Origin: an uncultured Methylocystaceae bacterium
GTDB taxonomy: Bacteria > Pseudomonadota > Alphaproteobacteria > Rhizobiales > Beijerinckiaceae
Length of the DNA: 64,000 nucleotides
Direction of reading: 5' to 3'
NCBI GenBank assembly: GCA_903870245.1
Contig: CAIQCB010000041.1
Coordinates: 1-64,000 of the forward strand
The notes beneath the pieces are model-generated. The model did not search any database. It saw only the letters and a list, made by a program, of their open reading frames with translations, and was not told where the DNA came from. Of the stretch, positions 50,563 to 59,818 are shown piece by piece (positions within the stretch are counted from its first letter, which is position 1; every line of letters begins with the position of its first letter). Both the position numbers and the translations under genes were made by a program.

Positions 50563-51756
50563 ATGCGCGACAAAAAGACGGATCGCCCCGACGCCAGCGC
50601 CGCTTCAAGGCGACCGGCGACGCTGGTGACGCTGGCGGGCCGCGACCCGGCGGCCCATAATGGCTTCGTCAACACGCCCATCTACCGCGGCTCGACTGTG
50701 CTGTTTCCCTCCGTCGCGGCCATCGAAACGCTCGACCAGCCCTATACCTACGGCACTAAGGGCACGCCCACGACGCGCGCGCTGGAGAGCGCCTGGAGCG
50801 AGATCGCTGGCGCAGCCGATACCGTGTTGGTTCCCTCCGGGCTCGCCGCCATCGATCTTGCGCTGCTGACCGCGACCCACGCCGGCGCGCATGCGCTCGT
50901 CGTCGACTCCGCCTATCAACCGACACGGACATTCTGCGAGACGATTCTTAAACGCTTTGGCGTAACCACGCAGTATTACGACCCGCTCATAGGCGCCGAT
51001 ATCGCGCAACTCATACGGCCCGAGACGACGGCGATTGTGCTGGAGTCGCCCGGGTCGCAAACGATGGAGATACAGGATGTCCCCGCCATCGCCGCTGCGG
51101 CGCATGAGAAGGGCGTCTGCGTTATTCTGGATAATACCTGGGCCACGCCCCTGTTCTTTGCGCCGCATCGCCACGGCGTCGATCTCGCCATCGAAGCTGG
51201 CACCAAATATCTCTCGGGCCACGCCGATCTTTTGATTGGACTGGTGTCGGCCAATGCTCATTGGGCGAAGAAGCTGCGCGCGACCTTCAACGCCTTCGCC
51301 ATCGGCGCCGGACCGGACGATGCCGCCCTTGCGTTGCGCGGACTGCGCACGATGCATTTGCGTCTACGCGCCCAGGAACAGGCGGCGCTCGAGATTGCGC
51401 ACTGGCTCGCAACGCGGCCGGAAGTTTCGCGGGTGCTACACCCCGCTTTGCCGGATCATCCCGGCCATCCCTTGTGGCGTCGTGATTTCAACGGCGCCTC
51501 GGGGGTTTTTTCGATTGTGCTCAAGCCAGTCTCGAAAACCGCCGTCGCAGCCTTCGTTGATGGCCTCGAACTTTTCGGAATCGGCTTCTCATGGGGCGGG
51601 TATGAGAGTCTCATATTACCCTTCGACTGCGCATCCTACCGCACGGCGACGGTCTGGTCTCCAGAGGGACCGACCCTGCGACTGTCCATCGGACTGGAGG
51701 ATGTTGAGGATCTGAAAGCCGATCTGGCGTCTGGATTGGCGCGGCTCGGCGCTTAA
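50563..51756 (+). CDS. metC: cystathionine beta-lyase
   Basis: A 397-residue PLP enzyme. The lysine that binds PLP is Lys215 (IEAGTKYLSGHADL). Also seen: YRGSTVLFPSVAAIETL, YGTKGTPTTRALESAW, VPSGLAAIDLALL and WGGYESLILPF. It turns cystathionine to homocysteine in methionine synthesis. The frame is open from 50458, but the ATG at 50563 fits the family start. Confidence 0.92.
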   Translation: MRDKKTDRPDASAASRRPATLVTLAGRDPAAHNGFVNTPIYRGSTVLFPSVAAIETLDQPYTYGTKGTPTTRALESAWSEIAGAADTVLVPSGLAAIDLALLTATHAGAHALVVDSAYQPTRTFCETILKRFGVTTQYYDPLIGADIAQLIRPETTAIVLESPGSQTMEIQDVPAIAAAAHEKGVCVILDNTWATPLFFAPHRHGVDLAIEAGTKYLSGHADLLIGLVSANAHWAKKLRATFNAFAIGAGPDDAALALRGLRTMHLRLRAQEQAALEIAHWLATRPEVSRVLHPALPDHPGHPLWRRDFNGASGVFSIVLKPVSKTAVAAFVDGLELFGIGFSWGGYESLILPFDCASYRTATVWSPEGPTLRLSIGLEDVEDLKADLASGLARLGA

Positions 51757-52226
51757 TCCTTCGGCGCGCCGCCAAAAGCCAGAATGATCTCCCGCAACGC
51801 CGGTTCATCGACCTGCTCGGCGGCGATCGCCGCCGGAAACCAGTGCGCCGCGCGCTGGTTTTTTTCCGGCCAGCTTTTGCTCTGTTTTTCGGCCAGCAAT
51901 GGAAAAACCTCGACCCTGCAGGTCACGCTGACCGCGTTTTTCAACCGCTTTTCGTATTCATAGGCGCCAATCGGGCTTTTCTCGATCTTGCCGCGCAAGC
52001 CGGCTTCCTGTCGGGCTTCGATGGCGGCGGCGATATGCGGCTTGCGGCCTTTCATCGGCCAACCCTTGGGGATCACCCAGCGACGCGTGTCGCGCGAGGT
52101 GACGAGCAGGATTTCGACGCCGTCCTCATTGCTCATGCGCCACGGCAAGGCGCCATATTGCGCACGCGGCGTCGCGCGGTCTTTCTTTTTGGTTTTTTGG
52201 ATTTTGTCGGATTTATCCGCCTTCAT
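51753..52226 (-). CDS. Nudix-fold protein with altered Nudix box
   Basis: A 157-residue protein from the ATG at 52224-52226. The setting is that of DIPP-type Nudix enzymes (YGALPWRM, LLVTSRDTRRWVIPKGWPMKG). In the box the sequence reads GRKPHIAAAIEARQEAGLRG. The first Glu (after five residues from Gly) is Ile, and the pair that should be Glu-Glu is Gln-Glu. The catalytic Glu of the REx part is kept (IEA). Activity may be weak or changed. The gene overlaps pit by 4 bases. Confidence 0.82.
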   Translation of the reverse strand: MKADKSDKIQKTKKKDRATPRAQYGALPWRMSNEDGVEILLVTSRDTRRWVIPKGWPMKGRKPHIAAAIEARQEAGLRGKIEKSPIGAYEYEKRLKNAVSVTCRVEVFPLLAEKQSKSWPEKNQRAAHWFPAAIAAEQVDEPALREIILAFGGAPKD

Positions 52227-53221
52227 ATCAGCAGACTCGCTGCAAGGTAGAAGGCGGCGGCGATCAGCCCCGCCATCGGCATGGTGATCACCCATGCGAC
52301 AACGATTTTACTGGCGATGTTCCAGCGCACCGCCGATGCGCGCCGCGCGGCGCCGACGCCGACAATGGCGCCGGTGATGGTGTGGGTTGTCGACACAGGC
52401 ACGCCGAGAGCTGTCGCCAGAAACAGGGTGATCGCGCCTCCCGTTTCGGCGCAGAAGCCCTGCATCGGCGTCAAACGGGTGATTTTGGAGCCCATGGTGT
52501 GAACGATCCGCCAGCCTCCAAACAGCGTGCCAAACCCCATTGCGAGCTGGCAACTGATCACCACCCAGAACGGCACCTCGAATTTGGCGCCTGCGCCGGC
52601 GTGCGCGTAAAGCAGGGCTGCGATGATACCCATCGTCTTCTGCGCGTCATTGCCGCCATGCCCCAGCGAATAGAGCGACGCCGACACGAATTGCAGGGTC
52701 CGGAATAGCCGGTCGACCGCCGCAGGCGTTCGACGCACGAAGATCCAGGACACCGCCAGCACGAGCAACAGCGCCAGCACAAAACCCAGCAGCGGCGAGA
52801 GAACGATGGCGGAGGCGGTCTTGCTGAGGCCCTGCCAGACGATGGCGCCTGTTCCCGCCTTGGCCACGCCCGCGCCGACCAGACCGCCGACCAACGCATG
52901 CGAACTCGATGAGGGAATGCCCAGCGCCCAGGTAATCACATTCCAGGCGATGGCGCCCATCAGCGCGCCAAAGATCAATCGGTCGTCGACAAGATCGGGC
53001 GAGACAATTCCGGAGCCGACCGTCTGCGCGACATGCAGGCCAAAAAACAGAAAAGCGATGAAATTGAAAAAACCCGCCCAGAACACGGCATATTGCGGCC
53101 GCAACACCCGGGTCGACACGATCGTCGCGATGGAGTTCGCGGCGTCGTGCAGGCCGTTGAGAAAATCGAAGGCCAGCGCCACCGCGATCAGGCCGTAGAG
53201 ATAATAATCGGCCGTGGCCAT
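52223..53221 (-). CDS. pit: low-affinity inorganic phosphate transporter, Pit family
   Basis: A 332-residue protein with about 10 membrane helices. The two PiT repeats hold FLNGLHDAANSIATIVSTRV near the start and GGNDAQKTMGIIAALL in the second half, with SSSHALVGGLVGAG and VSTTHTITGAIVGVGAARR. It imports metal-phosphate with protons. The DUF47 gene lies 10 bases upstream, the usual pair. Confidence 0.94.
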   Translation of the reverse strand: MATADYYLYGLIAVALAFDFLNGLHDAANSIATIVSTRVLRPQYAVFWAGFFNFIAFLFFGLHVAQTVGSGIVSPDLVDDRLIFGALMGAIAWNVITWALGIPSSSSHALVGGLVGAGVAKAGTGAIVWQGLSKTASAIVLSPLLGFVLALLLVLAVSWIFVRRTPAAVDRLFRTLQFVSASLYSLGHGGNDAQKTMGIIAALLYAHAGAGAKFEVPFWVVISCQLAMGFGTLFGGWRIVHTMGSKITRLTPMQGFCAETGGAITLFLATALGVPVSTTHTITGAIVGVGAARRASAVRWNIASKIVVAWVITMPMAGLIAAAFYLAASLLI

Positions 53222-53231
53222 ACGCGCCGCC

Positions 53232-53876
53232 TCAGAGATGTTCGATGACGATGGCGGTCACCCGATTGGCGATGTCCTCGAATCCGTCGACGACCTTTTC
53301 GAGGTGTCCGTAAATCTCGGCTCCCACGATAAAGCCCATCGGATCACTGGCGCGATGGGTTTGGAACAGCGTCTTGAGGCCGAGATCGTGAATGCCGTCG
53401 GCCTCGTCCTCAATCTGCGATATCGCCTCGCCGAAACCGTTCAGCCGCGACGAATTGGCGCCGATATTTCGCAAAAGCGGCAGCGCGTCGCGCGTCAGTT
53501 GCGACGCCTGCACGATAATGTCGCCCATGCGCTGCATTGAGGGATCGAAGTCGCGCACCTCGTAAAGAAGGGTGGCCTTGCCGGTCTGGTGCATCCGATC
53601 AATGGTGTCGTCCATCGCGCAGATGAGATCCCGGATATCGCTGCGATCGAAAGGCGTGATGAAGGTGCGGCGAACGGCGAGCAGCGTCTCGGCGGTAATC
53701 TCATCCGCCCTGTGCTCATGCTTTTTTATCTCGCGGGCGCAGGCCAGTTGATCTTCGCCGCCATTAAGCAAGCCGCGAAGCGCCGCCGCGCCGGAAACAA
53801 TCGTTTCCGCGTGACGTTCGAAGAGATCGAAGAAACGCTCTTCCTTCGGCATGAGCGCCTGAAACCACGATAGCAT
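53232..53876 (-). CDS. DUF47/PhoU-like partner of the phosphate transporter
   Basis: A 214-residue helical protein: MLSWFQALMPKEERFFDLFE, HAETIVSGAAALRGLL, IKKHEHRADEITAETLLAVR, TFITPFDRSDIRDLICAMDD, KVVDGFEDIANRVTAI. The Glu and Asp residues bind iron clusters in PhoU relatives. It likely regulates the Pit transporter encoded downstream. Confidence 0.93.
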   Translation of the reverse strand: MLSWFQALMPKEERFFDLFERHAETIVSGAAALRGLLNGGEDQLACAREIKKHEHRADEITAETLLAVRRTFITPFDRSDIRDLICAMDDTIDRMHQTGKATLLYEVRDFDPSMQRMGDIIVQASQLTRDALPLLRNIGANSSRLNGFGEAISQIEDEADGIHDLGLKTLFQTHRASDPMGFIVGAEIYGHLEKVVDGFEDIANRVTAIVIEHL

Positions 53877-54032
53877 CTGGCGCTCCCGTCGCTGTCACAA
53901 AAACGTCATAAACGATCCGGCGCTGGTAGCCCGGCCCGACGGGTCTTGTAAAGCTTAATTAAGCGCCATGGGCCCGCCGACAACGCGGCGAAAAGACCTA
54001 ACCCTTGCGAACGACGACCGTGCGCCGACGCG

Positions 54033-54743
54033 CTAGCGGGCCGCGACGGGGGGCGACGCAGCCGGCGCGGCAGGGGCGACCGGAGACGAAGCGCTGCTTC
54101 GGCGGATCAGCCCGAGAACGCTGGCGCGCTGACGCGGCGCGACAAAACGCGCCTCGGCCAGCGGCACCAGACCCTGGCGTCCAAACACCAGCGGTCCTTC
54201 GTCCTCAATAACGAAATCGCCGGTTTGCAGGGTGGGATCGGTGCGGGCCGCGTCGCGCGAATAGGCCGCCGAGGTCGAGGGATCGTTGCAGGAGCAGCGA
54301 GCGGAGGCGTCGGCGCGGCCGGCGAGCGACTCAACCAATGCCTTGTAGGTTTCTCCGCGCGAATTGCGGGCGGATTCGATGCTCGCGCCATCGAAGATTT
54401 CGACCGTCGCCGAGGGGCAGGCGAAATTGCAGGATTGCTGACGCGTGGCCCGCGAGGATTTGATTAGGGGAAAAAAATATCCATCGCAGGTGCGCACGCA
54501 ATAGCCGCCAGCGTGCGTTGCGCCCCGGCCGCCGCCGCCGCCCCCGCCGGCGGGCTTCTTCGCCGGTCGCTTCGGGCCGAAGCGAACGTCGCCGCTCGGC
54601 GTTCTGGTCTCGCGTTGCGCCGGGGCCTCCTGTTCGGGTCCGAAGAGAAAATCGAGGAGATCCTGGGCGTCGGCCGGCGTCGTCGCGAGCAGCGAACACA
54701 AGGCGAGGAGAAACGCTGATCCGGTCAGAAAACCACGCCGCAT
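54033..54743 (-). CDS. DUF2865 secreted protein
   Basis: A 236-residue protein with signal peptide MRRGFLTGSAFLLALCSLLA (cut after ADA). The DUF2865 core is GGYCVRTCDGYFFPLIKSS, QQSCNFACPSATVEIFDG and NSRGETYKALVESL, with six or more Cys that should form disulfides. A Gly7 run precedes the core. The family is restricted to Hyphomicrobiales and has no known function. Confidence 0.85.
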   Translation of the reverse strand: MRRGFLTGSAFLLALCSLLATTPADAQDLLDFLFGPEQEAPAQRETRTPSGDVRFGPKRPAKKPAGGGGGGGRGATHAGGYCVRTCDGYFFPLIKSSRATRQQSCNFACPSATVEIFDGASIESARNSRGETYKALVESLAGRADASARCSCNDPSTSAAYSRDAARTDPTLQTGDFVIEDEGPLVFGRQGLVPLAEARFVAPRQRASVLGLIRRSSASSPVAPAAPAASPPVAAR

Positions 54744-54799
54744 GTCACATGCTCTTTCTTTTCATCCAACGGCGCCCGACCCCGACGCGTCTCGATCCC

Positions 54800-54876
54800 T
54801 GGCGACCCCGGAAGGATTCGAACCTCCGACCCACTGCTTCGAAGGCAGTTGCTCTATCCAGCTGAGCTACGGGGCC
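54800..54876 (-). tRNA. tRNA-Arg (anticodon TCG)
   Basis: The minus strand gives a full cloverleaf of 77 bases with encoded CCA. Acceptor GGCCCCG pairs with CGGGGTC (one G-U). D-arm GCTCAGCTGGATAGAGC, anticodon arm CTGCCTTCGAAGCAG with TCG, T-arm GGAGGTTCGAATCCTTCC. It reads CGA and related codons. Confidence 0.97.
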
Positions 54877-55042
54877 ATCGGAGGGTTCTATACGGCCTCG
54901 GCGCCCCGACCGCCAGAGGCCCCCCCTGCCCCGCCCCGCAATGCCGGCGCGGCGAGTTGGAAAGGTCGTCGACCCGTCAATTTCGAGGGGTTCGCATCGT
55001 CCATATCCGGCCTAGGGTCCCCGGCGCATCAATGAGGCCCTC

Positions 55043-55693
55043 ATGATCACTCTCTACGACCCCCGCGATCCGGACCGCGCAATCTGCGCGCGTTGCCGCA
55101 AGATTCACGGGAGCGTCTTCTACTGTCGTGACGTTACTTTCGGCGAAGGCGGCGAAATTGCCGAGGGAGCCCGGGCGGCGGCTTGCGACGCCTGCGGCGA
55201 CGTGGCGGCGGCCCCCGCGCGCGCGCCTTCCGGATCGCCTCCACCCCCCCGCCGGGCGGGCGAAACCGCCGAAATCTCGCTGGAGATCAATCTTCCGGCG
55301 CCGGAGATCGACATCCTCGACGCCGCCGCCCTCAAGATCGATCGGCAGGCGACGCCACGCTTCCGCAAAACGATCTTCGCCTATTACCTATATCGCATCG
55401 CGCGCGACGCCGGAGAACTGGCGGCCATGCAGCACGAACTGACGGAATGGACGGCGGCGCGCAGAAAACAAGGCGACAGGGGCGCCATCAACAGGATTCC
55501 GGGACGCCGGCTATCCTTCAAACTCACGGTGCGAACCCAACGTCGTCTGGAAATTGTGCTGGCAAAGACGGGATGGAGCAAAACCAGCCTGATGCGCGCC
55601 ATAGTGATGCAGGCGGAGAAAGACATTCTCGAAAACAGGAGCGAGAAAACGATTCTAGTTCTGCGCGAGATCGCGGAGGTTGTGAATGCGTGA
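55043..55693 (+). CDS. hypothetical protein with Cys motifs
   Basis: A 216-residue protein. The N terminus has CARCRKIHGSVFYC and later CDACGD, which could bind zinc. A Pro-rich linker follows, then a helical part with FRKTIFAYYLYRIARDAGEL and a C-terminal section (GRRLSFKLTVRTQRRLEIVL, KTGWSKTSLMRAIVMQAEKD) that resembles a ribbon-helix-helix DNA-binding element. I know no family with this combination. A role as regulator is possible. The start ATG follows the tRNA-Arg by 166 bases on the other strand. Confidence 0.6.
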   Translation: MITLYDPRDPDRAICARCRKIHGSVFYCRDVTFGEGGEIAEGARAAACDACGDVAAAPARAPSGSPPPPRRAGETAEISLEINLPAPEIDILDAAALKIDRQATPRFRKTIFAYYLYRIARDAGELAAMQHELTEWTAARRKQGDRGAINRIPGRRLSFKLTVRTQRRLEIVLAKTGWSKTSLMRAIVMQAEKDILENRSEKTILVLREIAEVVNA

Positions 55694-56076
55694 CGAGGGA
55701 AAGAACGTCGAGGCTGATCAAAACAGGTCGCTATGGTCTCCCGGGTGGGTGAGTCGGAGCTTATGTTCGTCCGGTTTCTTATTAACAACACTGGAGATCG
55801 AACTTATGTAAGCAGGTCATGAGAAAACAGGTTGAATCTTGGAATTTGACTAACATCCAAGCCTTGCCGACTTGAGCGTTTCCCGGTCTGATTGAACAGG
55901 AACGGGTATCTGTTCCGTTAAATAGAATCGGATTCAACTTCGGCGGAATGCGCTCTACCAAGAAATTTCATTTCAAAATTGACGCTCCAACGGCGCAGCC
56001 CGAAAACCCGCTTTTATGCTTTCATCAAAAAGCTTTTTCGCCACTGCTTGAGCAAGAAATTTTCGACTCGATTGTC
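55694..56076. other. intergenic stretch without a clear gene
   Basis: About 380 bases with no convincing frame. A plus-strand frame from 55948 overlaps the small membrane gene on the other strand and looks like its shadow. I see no repeats or terminators of note. Confidence 0.5.
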
Positions 56077-56271
56077 TTAATCTCGCAAGCGCTCGGCGTC
56101 GCAATGGGACTGACTCTCGAATTCGCATTTCATTGTCTTGTCGAGCCAGCAGCCGCCGGAGTCCAGGCAATCGTCCAGCTTCGTAAACGCCGCCATCTGC
56201 TTGCGTCCATAGATCAGGGAAAGGGAGAGCAGGACAACAAGGGTTAAAGAGATCTTGCCCCAAAAAGACAT
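56077..56271 (-). CDS. small membrane-anchored Cys protein
   Basis: A 64-residue protein from the ATG at 56269-56271. An N-terminal helix (MSFWGKISLTLVVLLSLSLI) anchors it, and the outer part DDCLDSGGCWLDKTMKCEFE holds four cysteines in all with QSHCDAE. It would place a disulfide- or metal-binding loop in the periplasm. No family is recognised; orphan gene. Confidence 0.5.
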   Translation of the reverse strand: MSFWGKISLTLVVLLSLSLIYGRKQMAAFTKLDDCLDSGGCWLDKTMKCEFESQSHCDAERLRD

Positions 56272-56500
56272 GGCTGCTTCTGGACCTGAATTCTGAGATG
56301 GAGCGGTGAGTATGCGCAACTCGGGTACTCGCGTATCTCATTGCATCCGCCGCATACGCGGCATAAATGCTGATTTACGCGGCGCTCCGGACATGCGCAG
56401 TATCTTCGCGAGCCTCCCGCCAAATTGACGAAACACGAAGTTTTATTTACCTGCCGCGCTTCCTCGAAACGCGAGAATAACATCGTGCACTTCTGCCCCC

Positions 56501-57166
56501 TCACGCATGAGGATGCGGGTAATCGTCGTCGGTTGATCTGGCGCGGCTGCGGCCGCCAGCAAAATCGACGAGTTTCGAAAACATGTCGCGCGCCGGACGT
56601 GTGAGACGCTCCAGCTCCTCGGCGTGTCCGACCCAACGCTCGCCGCGCGCAAGCTCTTTCTCGATTGTGTTGAGGCCGTCGACGCGATCACCCGCGAGCC
56701 AGTCGTCGATCACCCGGCTCCACGCGAGTGACAGACCCTGCAATTTCAGCGCGCCAACGGGACCGTCCGACTCCATATCTGCCGCCTCCAGCATGTAGCG
56801 CATCGAATTGACGACCTCGCGATTAAGCGCGGTCAGGATTAACGGATCGGCTTTCGCCCATTTGACGATGCTGGCGATGGAATCGCGATAAGGCTCAAGC
56901 GCCTCCAGCCGTTTGGCCAGCACGGCCTGCAACCGCTCGCGCGCCGGCTCGGTGAGATTGACGCCGGCGAGCGCCTCCAGCACCTGTCGGTCAATGCGGC
57001 GGGTGAAGCCCCCGACAATGGCGCCCTTGGACGGAAACAGATCGCGCAAATCCGCCAGCGAAATCCCGGCGCGATGGGCGATATCGCTTAACGTCGTCTC
57101 GCCGAAATCGCGGCTGGCCGCCAGCGCCAGCATTGCGTCCACGACTTTTTCACGAGGGCTTGTCAT
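56501..57166 (-). CDS. TetR-family transcriptional regulator
   Basis: A 221-residue protein. The N-terminal HTH is that of the TetR family: VVDAMLALAASRDFGETTLS, DIAHRAGISLADLRDLFPSK, GAIVGGFTRRIDRQVLE. The ligand domain follows. The proC-ybjN pair lies upstream on the same strand 110 bases away. The target is unknown. Confidence 0.88.
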   Translation of the reverse strand: MTSPREKVVDAMLALAASRDFGETTLSDIAHRAGISLADLRDLFPSKGAIVGGFTRRIDRQVLEALAGVNLTEPARERLQAVLAKRLEALEPYRDSIASIVKWAKADPLILTALNREVVNSMRYMLEAADMESDGPVGALKLQGLSLAWSRVIDDWLAGDRVDGLNTIEKELARGERWVGHAEELERLTRPARDMFSKLVDFAGGRSRARSTDDDYPHPHA

Positions 57167-57275
57167 GCCGGGCTCCGGAATTGGTGAAAGGGATTGGCCT
57201 ACCCGCTATGTAGCCAACAGGCGCCGCGTTGCAAGGACGGCTTTCGTAAAGGCTCCGGGGAACGGCGCTGAAACC

Positions 57276-58133
57276 CTAGCCGGACAGTTCGCCGGCCCGT
57301 CGCTTCGCCGCCGCGACGGCGCGGGTCATCAGCGGCTCCAGCCCGTCCTCGGCCATTAAGACAGCGAGGGCCGCCGCCGTTGTGCCGCCGGGCGAGGTAA
57401 CCCGCTCGCGCAATGTGGCGGCGGCGGTTTCCGGCTGGCGATAGAGCAACTCCCCCGCCCCCTCGACCGTAGCGCGGGCCAGACGACCGGCCAGCGCCGC
57501 AGGCAGACCTGCCGCGACGCCGGCGGCGGCCAACGCCTCGACGAGATAGAATACATAGGCCGGCCCGGAGCCGGAAACCGCCGTGAGCGCATCGATCTGC
57601 GCTTCGTTCTCCAGCCATTCGACCTTGCCGATGGCGGCAAGCAGCGCATCGGCGCAGGCGCGTTGCGTAGAGACGGTGGCCGAACTGGCGAAGGCCCCGG
57701 TGATCCCTCGGCCGACGGCGGCGGGCGTGTTGGGCATGGCGCGCACAATCGCCGGGGCGCCCGGTAGCCGCGCGGAAATATCGGCGATGCGTTTGCCGGC
57801 GAGGATCGAGACGATCAGCGTCTGCGGCCCGACAAAAGGCGCAGCCGCCGCAACGCCGGCCTCAAGCATCTGCGGCTTGATGGCGAGCACAACCGCGTCG
57901 CGGGAGGCGCCCGCCTGCGGGGCGGACAAAATCGGAAATGCGCGCAAGGCGCAGAGGTCGCGTAACTGCGGCGAGGGATTGGGCTCAATCACGATTACGC
58001 TGTCGCCAGCAAGGCCGCCCGCCGCCCAGCCCTGCAACATGGCGAAGCCCATGTTGCCGGCGCCAATCAGCGCCAGACGCGTTCCCTCAAGCCCGGCGTC
58101 AAGCCTGATTTCTTGCGACCCGGCGCCGCTCAC
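57276..58133 (-). CDS. proC: pyrroline-5-carboxylate reductase
   Basis: A 285-residue enzyme from the GTG at 58131-58133, whose codon overlaps the ybjN stop (GTGA). Rossmann motif LALIGAGNMGFAMLQGW, AIKPQML, PNTPAAVGRGITG, and the C-terminal SGSGPAYVFYLVEALAAAGV with ERVTSPGGTTAAAL. It makes proline from pyrroline-5-carboxylate with NAD(P)H. Confidence 0.96.
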   Translation of the reverse strand: MSGAGSQEIRLDAGLEGTRLALIGAGNMGFAMLQGWAAGGLAGDSVIVIEPNPSPQLRDLCALRAFPILSAPQAGASRDAVVLAIKPQMLEAGVAAAAPFVGPQTLIVSILAGKRIADISARLPGAPAIVRAMPNTPAAVGRGITGAFASSATVSTQRACADALLAAIGKVEWLENEAQIDALTAVSGSGPAYVFYLVEALAAAGVAAGLPAALAGRLARATVEGAGELLYRQPETAAATLRERVTSPGGTTAAALAVLMAEDGLEPLMTRAVAAAKRRAGELSG

Positions 58134-58633
58134 GCCTCGCCCCGCGTTTCGAAATTCGCCGTCTCCAGCGCCTCGCGCGCGGATTTGCCTGCCCACAGCA
58201 CGAACTGGAAAGCCTGATAATGACGCTCGCAGGCCTTGAGCGCATGATCGAGCAAGGCGGCGCATTGCGAGGCCGAGGGCTGGGCGCCGCCTGAAAGCAA
58301 CAGGCCATGACGATGCATGACCACGCCCTCGCCCGGCCAGAAATCGAAATGCCCCACCCACATCTGTTCATTTATGGCGCCGACCAGCGCAAGAACCTCT
58401 GACCGGCGACGCTCCGGGGCCCTGAGATCGAAGGCGCAACTGACGTGTAGCGTTTCGATATCCGGCAGCCAGGTGAAGGCGACATGATATTCCGACCAGG
58501 CGCCGCCGACGACGATCGAGATTTCGTCCTCGTCCTCGCGATCGAACGACCAGTCGTTGGAGGCGGCGAGTTGCTCGACGATATCCACCGGATGCTCGGC
58601 GCGCTCTGTTTGTTTTTCTGATGCGATCAGCAT
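58130..58633 (-). CDS. YbjN-domain protein
   Basis: A 167-residue protein with the YbjN fold: DWSFDREDEDEISIVVGGAW, SEYHVAFTWLPDIETLHVSC, LALVGAINEQMWVGHFDFWP, EGVVMHRHGLLLSGGAQPSA. These proteins resemble type III secretion chaperones and are often next to proC in alphaproteobacteria. Role unclear; coupled to proC by GTGA overlap. Confidence 0.9.
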   Translation of the reverse strand: MLIASEKQTERAEHPVDIVEQLAASNDWSFDREDEDEISIVVGGAWSEYHVAFTWLPDIETLHVSCAFDLRAPERRRSEVLALVGAINEQMWVGHFDFWPGEGVVMHRHGLLLSGGAQPSASQCAALLDHALKACERHYQAFQFVLWAGKSAREALETANFETRGEA

Positions 58634-59061
58634 GAGCCAACCTTTATTGGACGTCAGCAGGACGCGGCGACGGCAAGCAACAAAGACGCATCACAAAGTC
58701 GAACGCGATTTCTTCCCCGCGCTCCAGCCTGCAGACGAGGCGAAACAGGCCGCGCAAGATCGAATCATCTTGCGTCTTCACTATACTCCATACTTTCTGG
58801 AACGCATGACGGCGTCGACTCATGACACTGCGTCACCGCGCGAAAATGTTGGATTCGGCGCGCGGGGTCCATGGCTGCTTTGATTCTTCCACAGCATTCG
58901 CCTGTGGCCTACTCAAAGAGCGCAACCCGTAACGGGTTGCTTTTCACGCTGGAGTCCTGAAGCGCTTCGCAGAACGATTCGAAAAACAGAAAATTAATGC
59001 AGAAATCCCGCCGCGCGGGCGCGCGGCGGGTTGGCGACGTCAGACCTGTTGAAGCGCAAGG
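58634..59061. other. intergenic stretch with a terminator-like hairpin
   Basis: Little sign of a gene. A plus frame (58632-58883) exists but lacks family features. A hairpin GCAACCCG-TAA-CGGGTTGC followed by TTTT lies at 58922-58944 and points rightward, so something transcribed on the plus strand may end here; an unknown small RNA or the frame at 58632 are candidates. Confidence 0.45.
58922..58944 (+). terminator. terminator-like hairpin without an assigned gene
   Basis: GCAACCCG, loop TAA, CGGGTTGC, TTTT. The stem is perfect over 8 bases. No clear plus-strand gene precedes it. Confidence 0.6.
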
Positions 59062-59586
59062 CTAGGGTTGCATCACTACCGGAGAACCAACGCTGACGCG
59101 ATCATAGAGATCGGCCACATCCTCGTTTAGCATCCGGATGCAGCCGTATGAGGCAGCGGTGCCAATCGAGGAACGCATCCTTCGCGTTGTCCCGTGAATG
59201 GCGATTTCGCCCCGGTCGAGCAGCATGGCGCGCGCGCCCATCGGATTGCGCGGCGACCCGCCGGGGATCAAATTCGGCAATTCGGGATGATCCGCCTTGA
59301 CCACGGCCGGCGGGGTCCAATCGGGATTAACGTATTTCGCCCCGATGGCGGCGACTCCGGACCACTCCTTGCCGCGTCTCGGCACAGCGACCGGATAGCT
59401 GATGGCGACGCCATTGCCGACAACTAGATACAAACGTCGTTGATGGGCGCTGATAACGATCGTGCCCGGCTGCACACTCGGCGAGAAGGACACCATATTG
59501 CGCGCGTAAGCGCTCTGCGGAAGGGCAAAAAGACCCAGCGCCGCCATCGCGGCGAGGACGCAGGAAGTCAGAAGCGAATGACGCAT
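59062..59586 (-). CDS. L,D-transpeptidase (YkuD family)
   Basis: A 174-residue periplasmic enzyme from the ATG at 59584-59586, with an AGGTGAG site. Signal peptide (LLTSCVLAAMAALGLFALPQ). Catalytic motif: IAIHGTTRRMRSSIGTAASY then GCIRML, i.e. HGT followed by SxGC(I/V)R. It cross-links peptidoglycan or attaches proteins to it, and family members resist many beta-lactams. Confidence 0.93.
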   Translation of the reverse strand: MRHSLLTSCVLAAMAALGLFALPQSAYARNMVSFSPSVQPGTIVISAHQRRLYLVVGNGVAISYPVAVPRRGKEWSGVAAIGAKYVNPDWTPPAVVKADHPELPNLIPGGSPRNPMGARAMLLDRGEIAIHGTTRRMRSSIGTAASYGCIRMLNEDVADLYDRVSVGSPVVMQP

Positions 59587-59818
59587 GGGTCTCACCTTTA
59601 TCTCATGGGTGAATCGAGCGGTTTGGATGACGTCATCCTATCTTTCGCCATGATTTTGTCTAACCCTTAACGCTTTCCTAACACGCAGAAACTTCATGTT
59701 TTTTGTTGGTGTTGCAGCTATGCAACAGTCCGGAACTTCGTCCCGGCGCCATATATTCGTCGCAAGCCATAATCCATTTGTGTTAAACGTCGACGCTCGC
59801 TTTCAGCCGGAAAACAGA

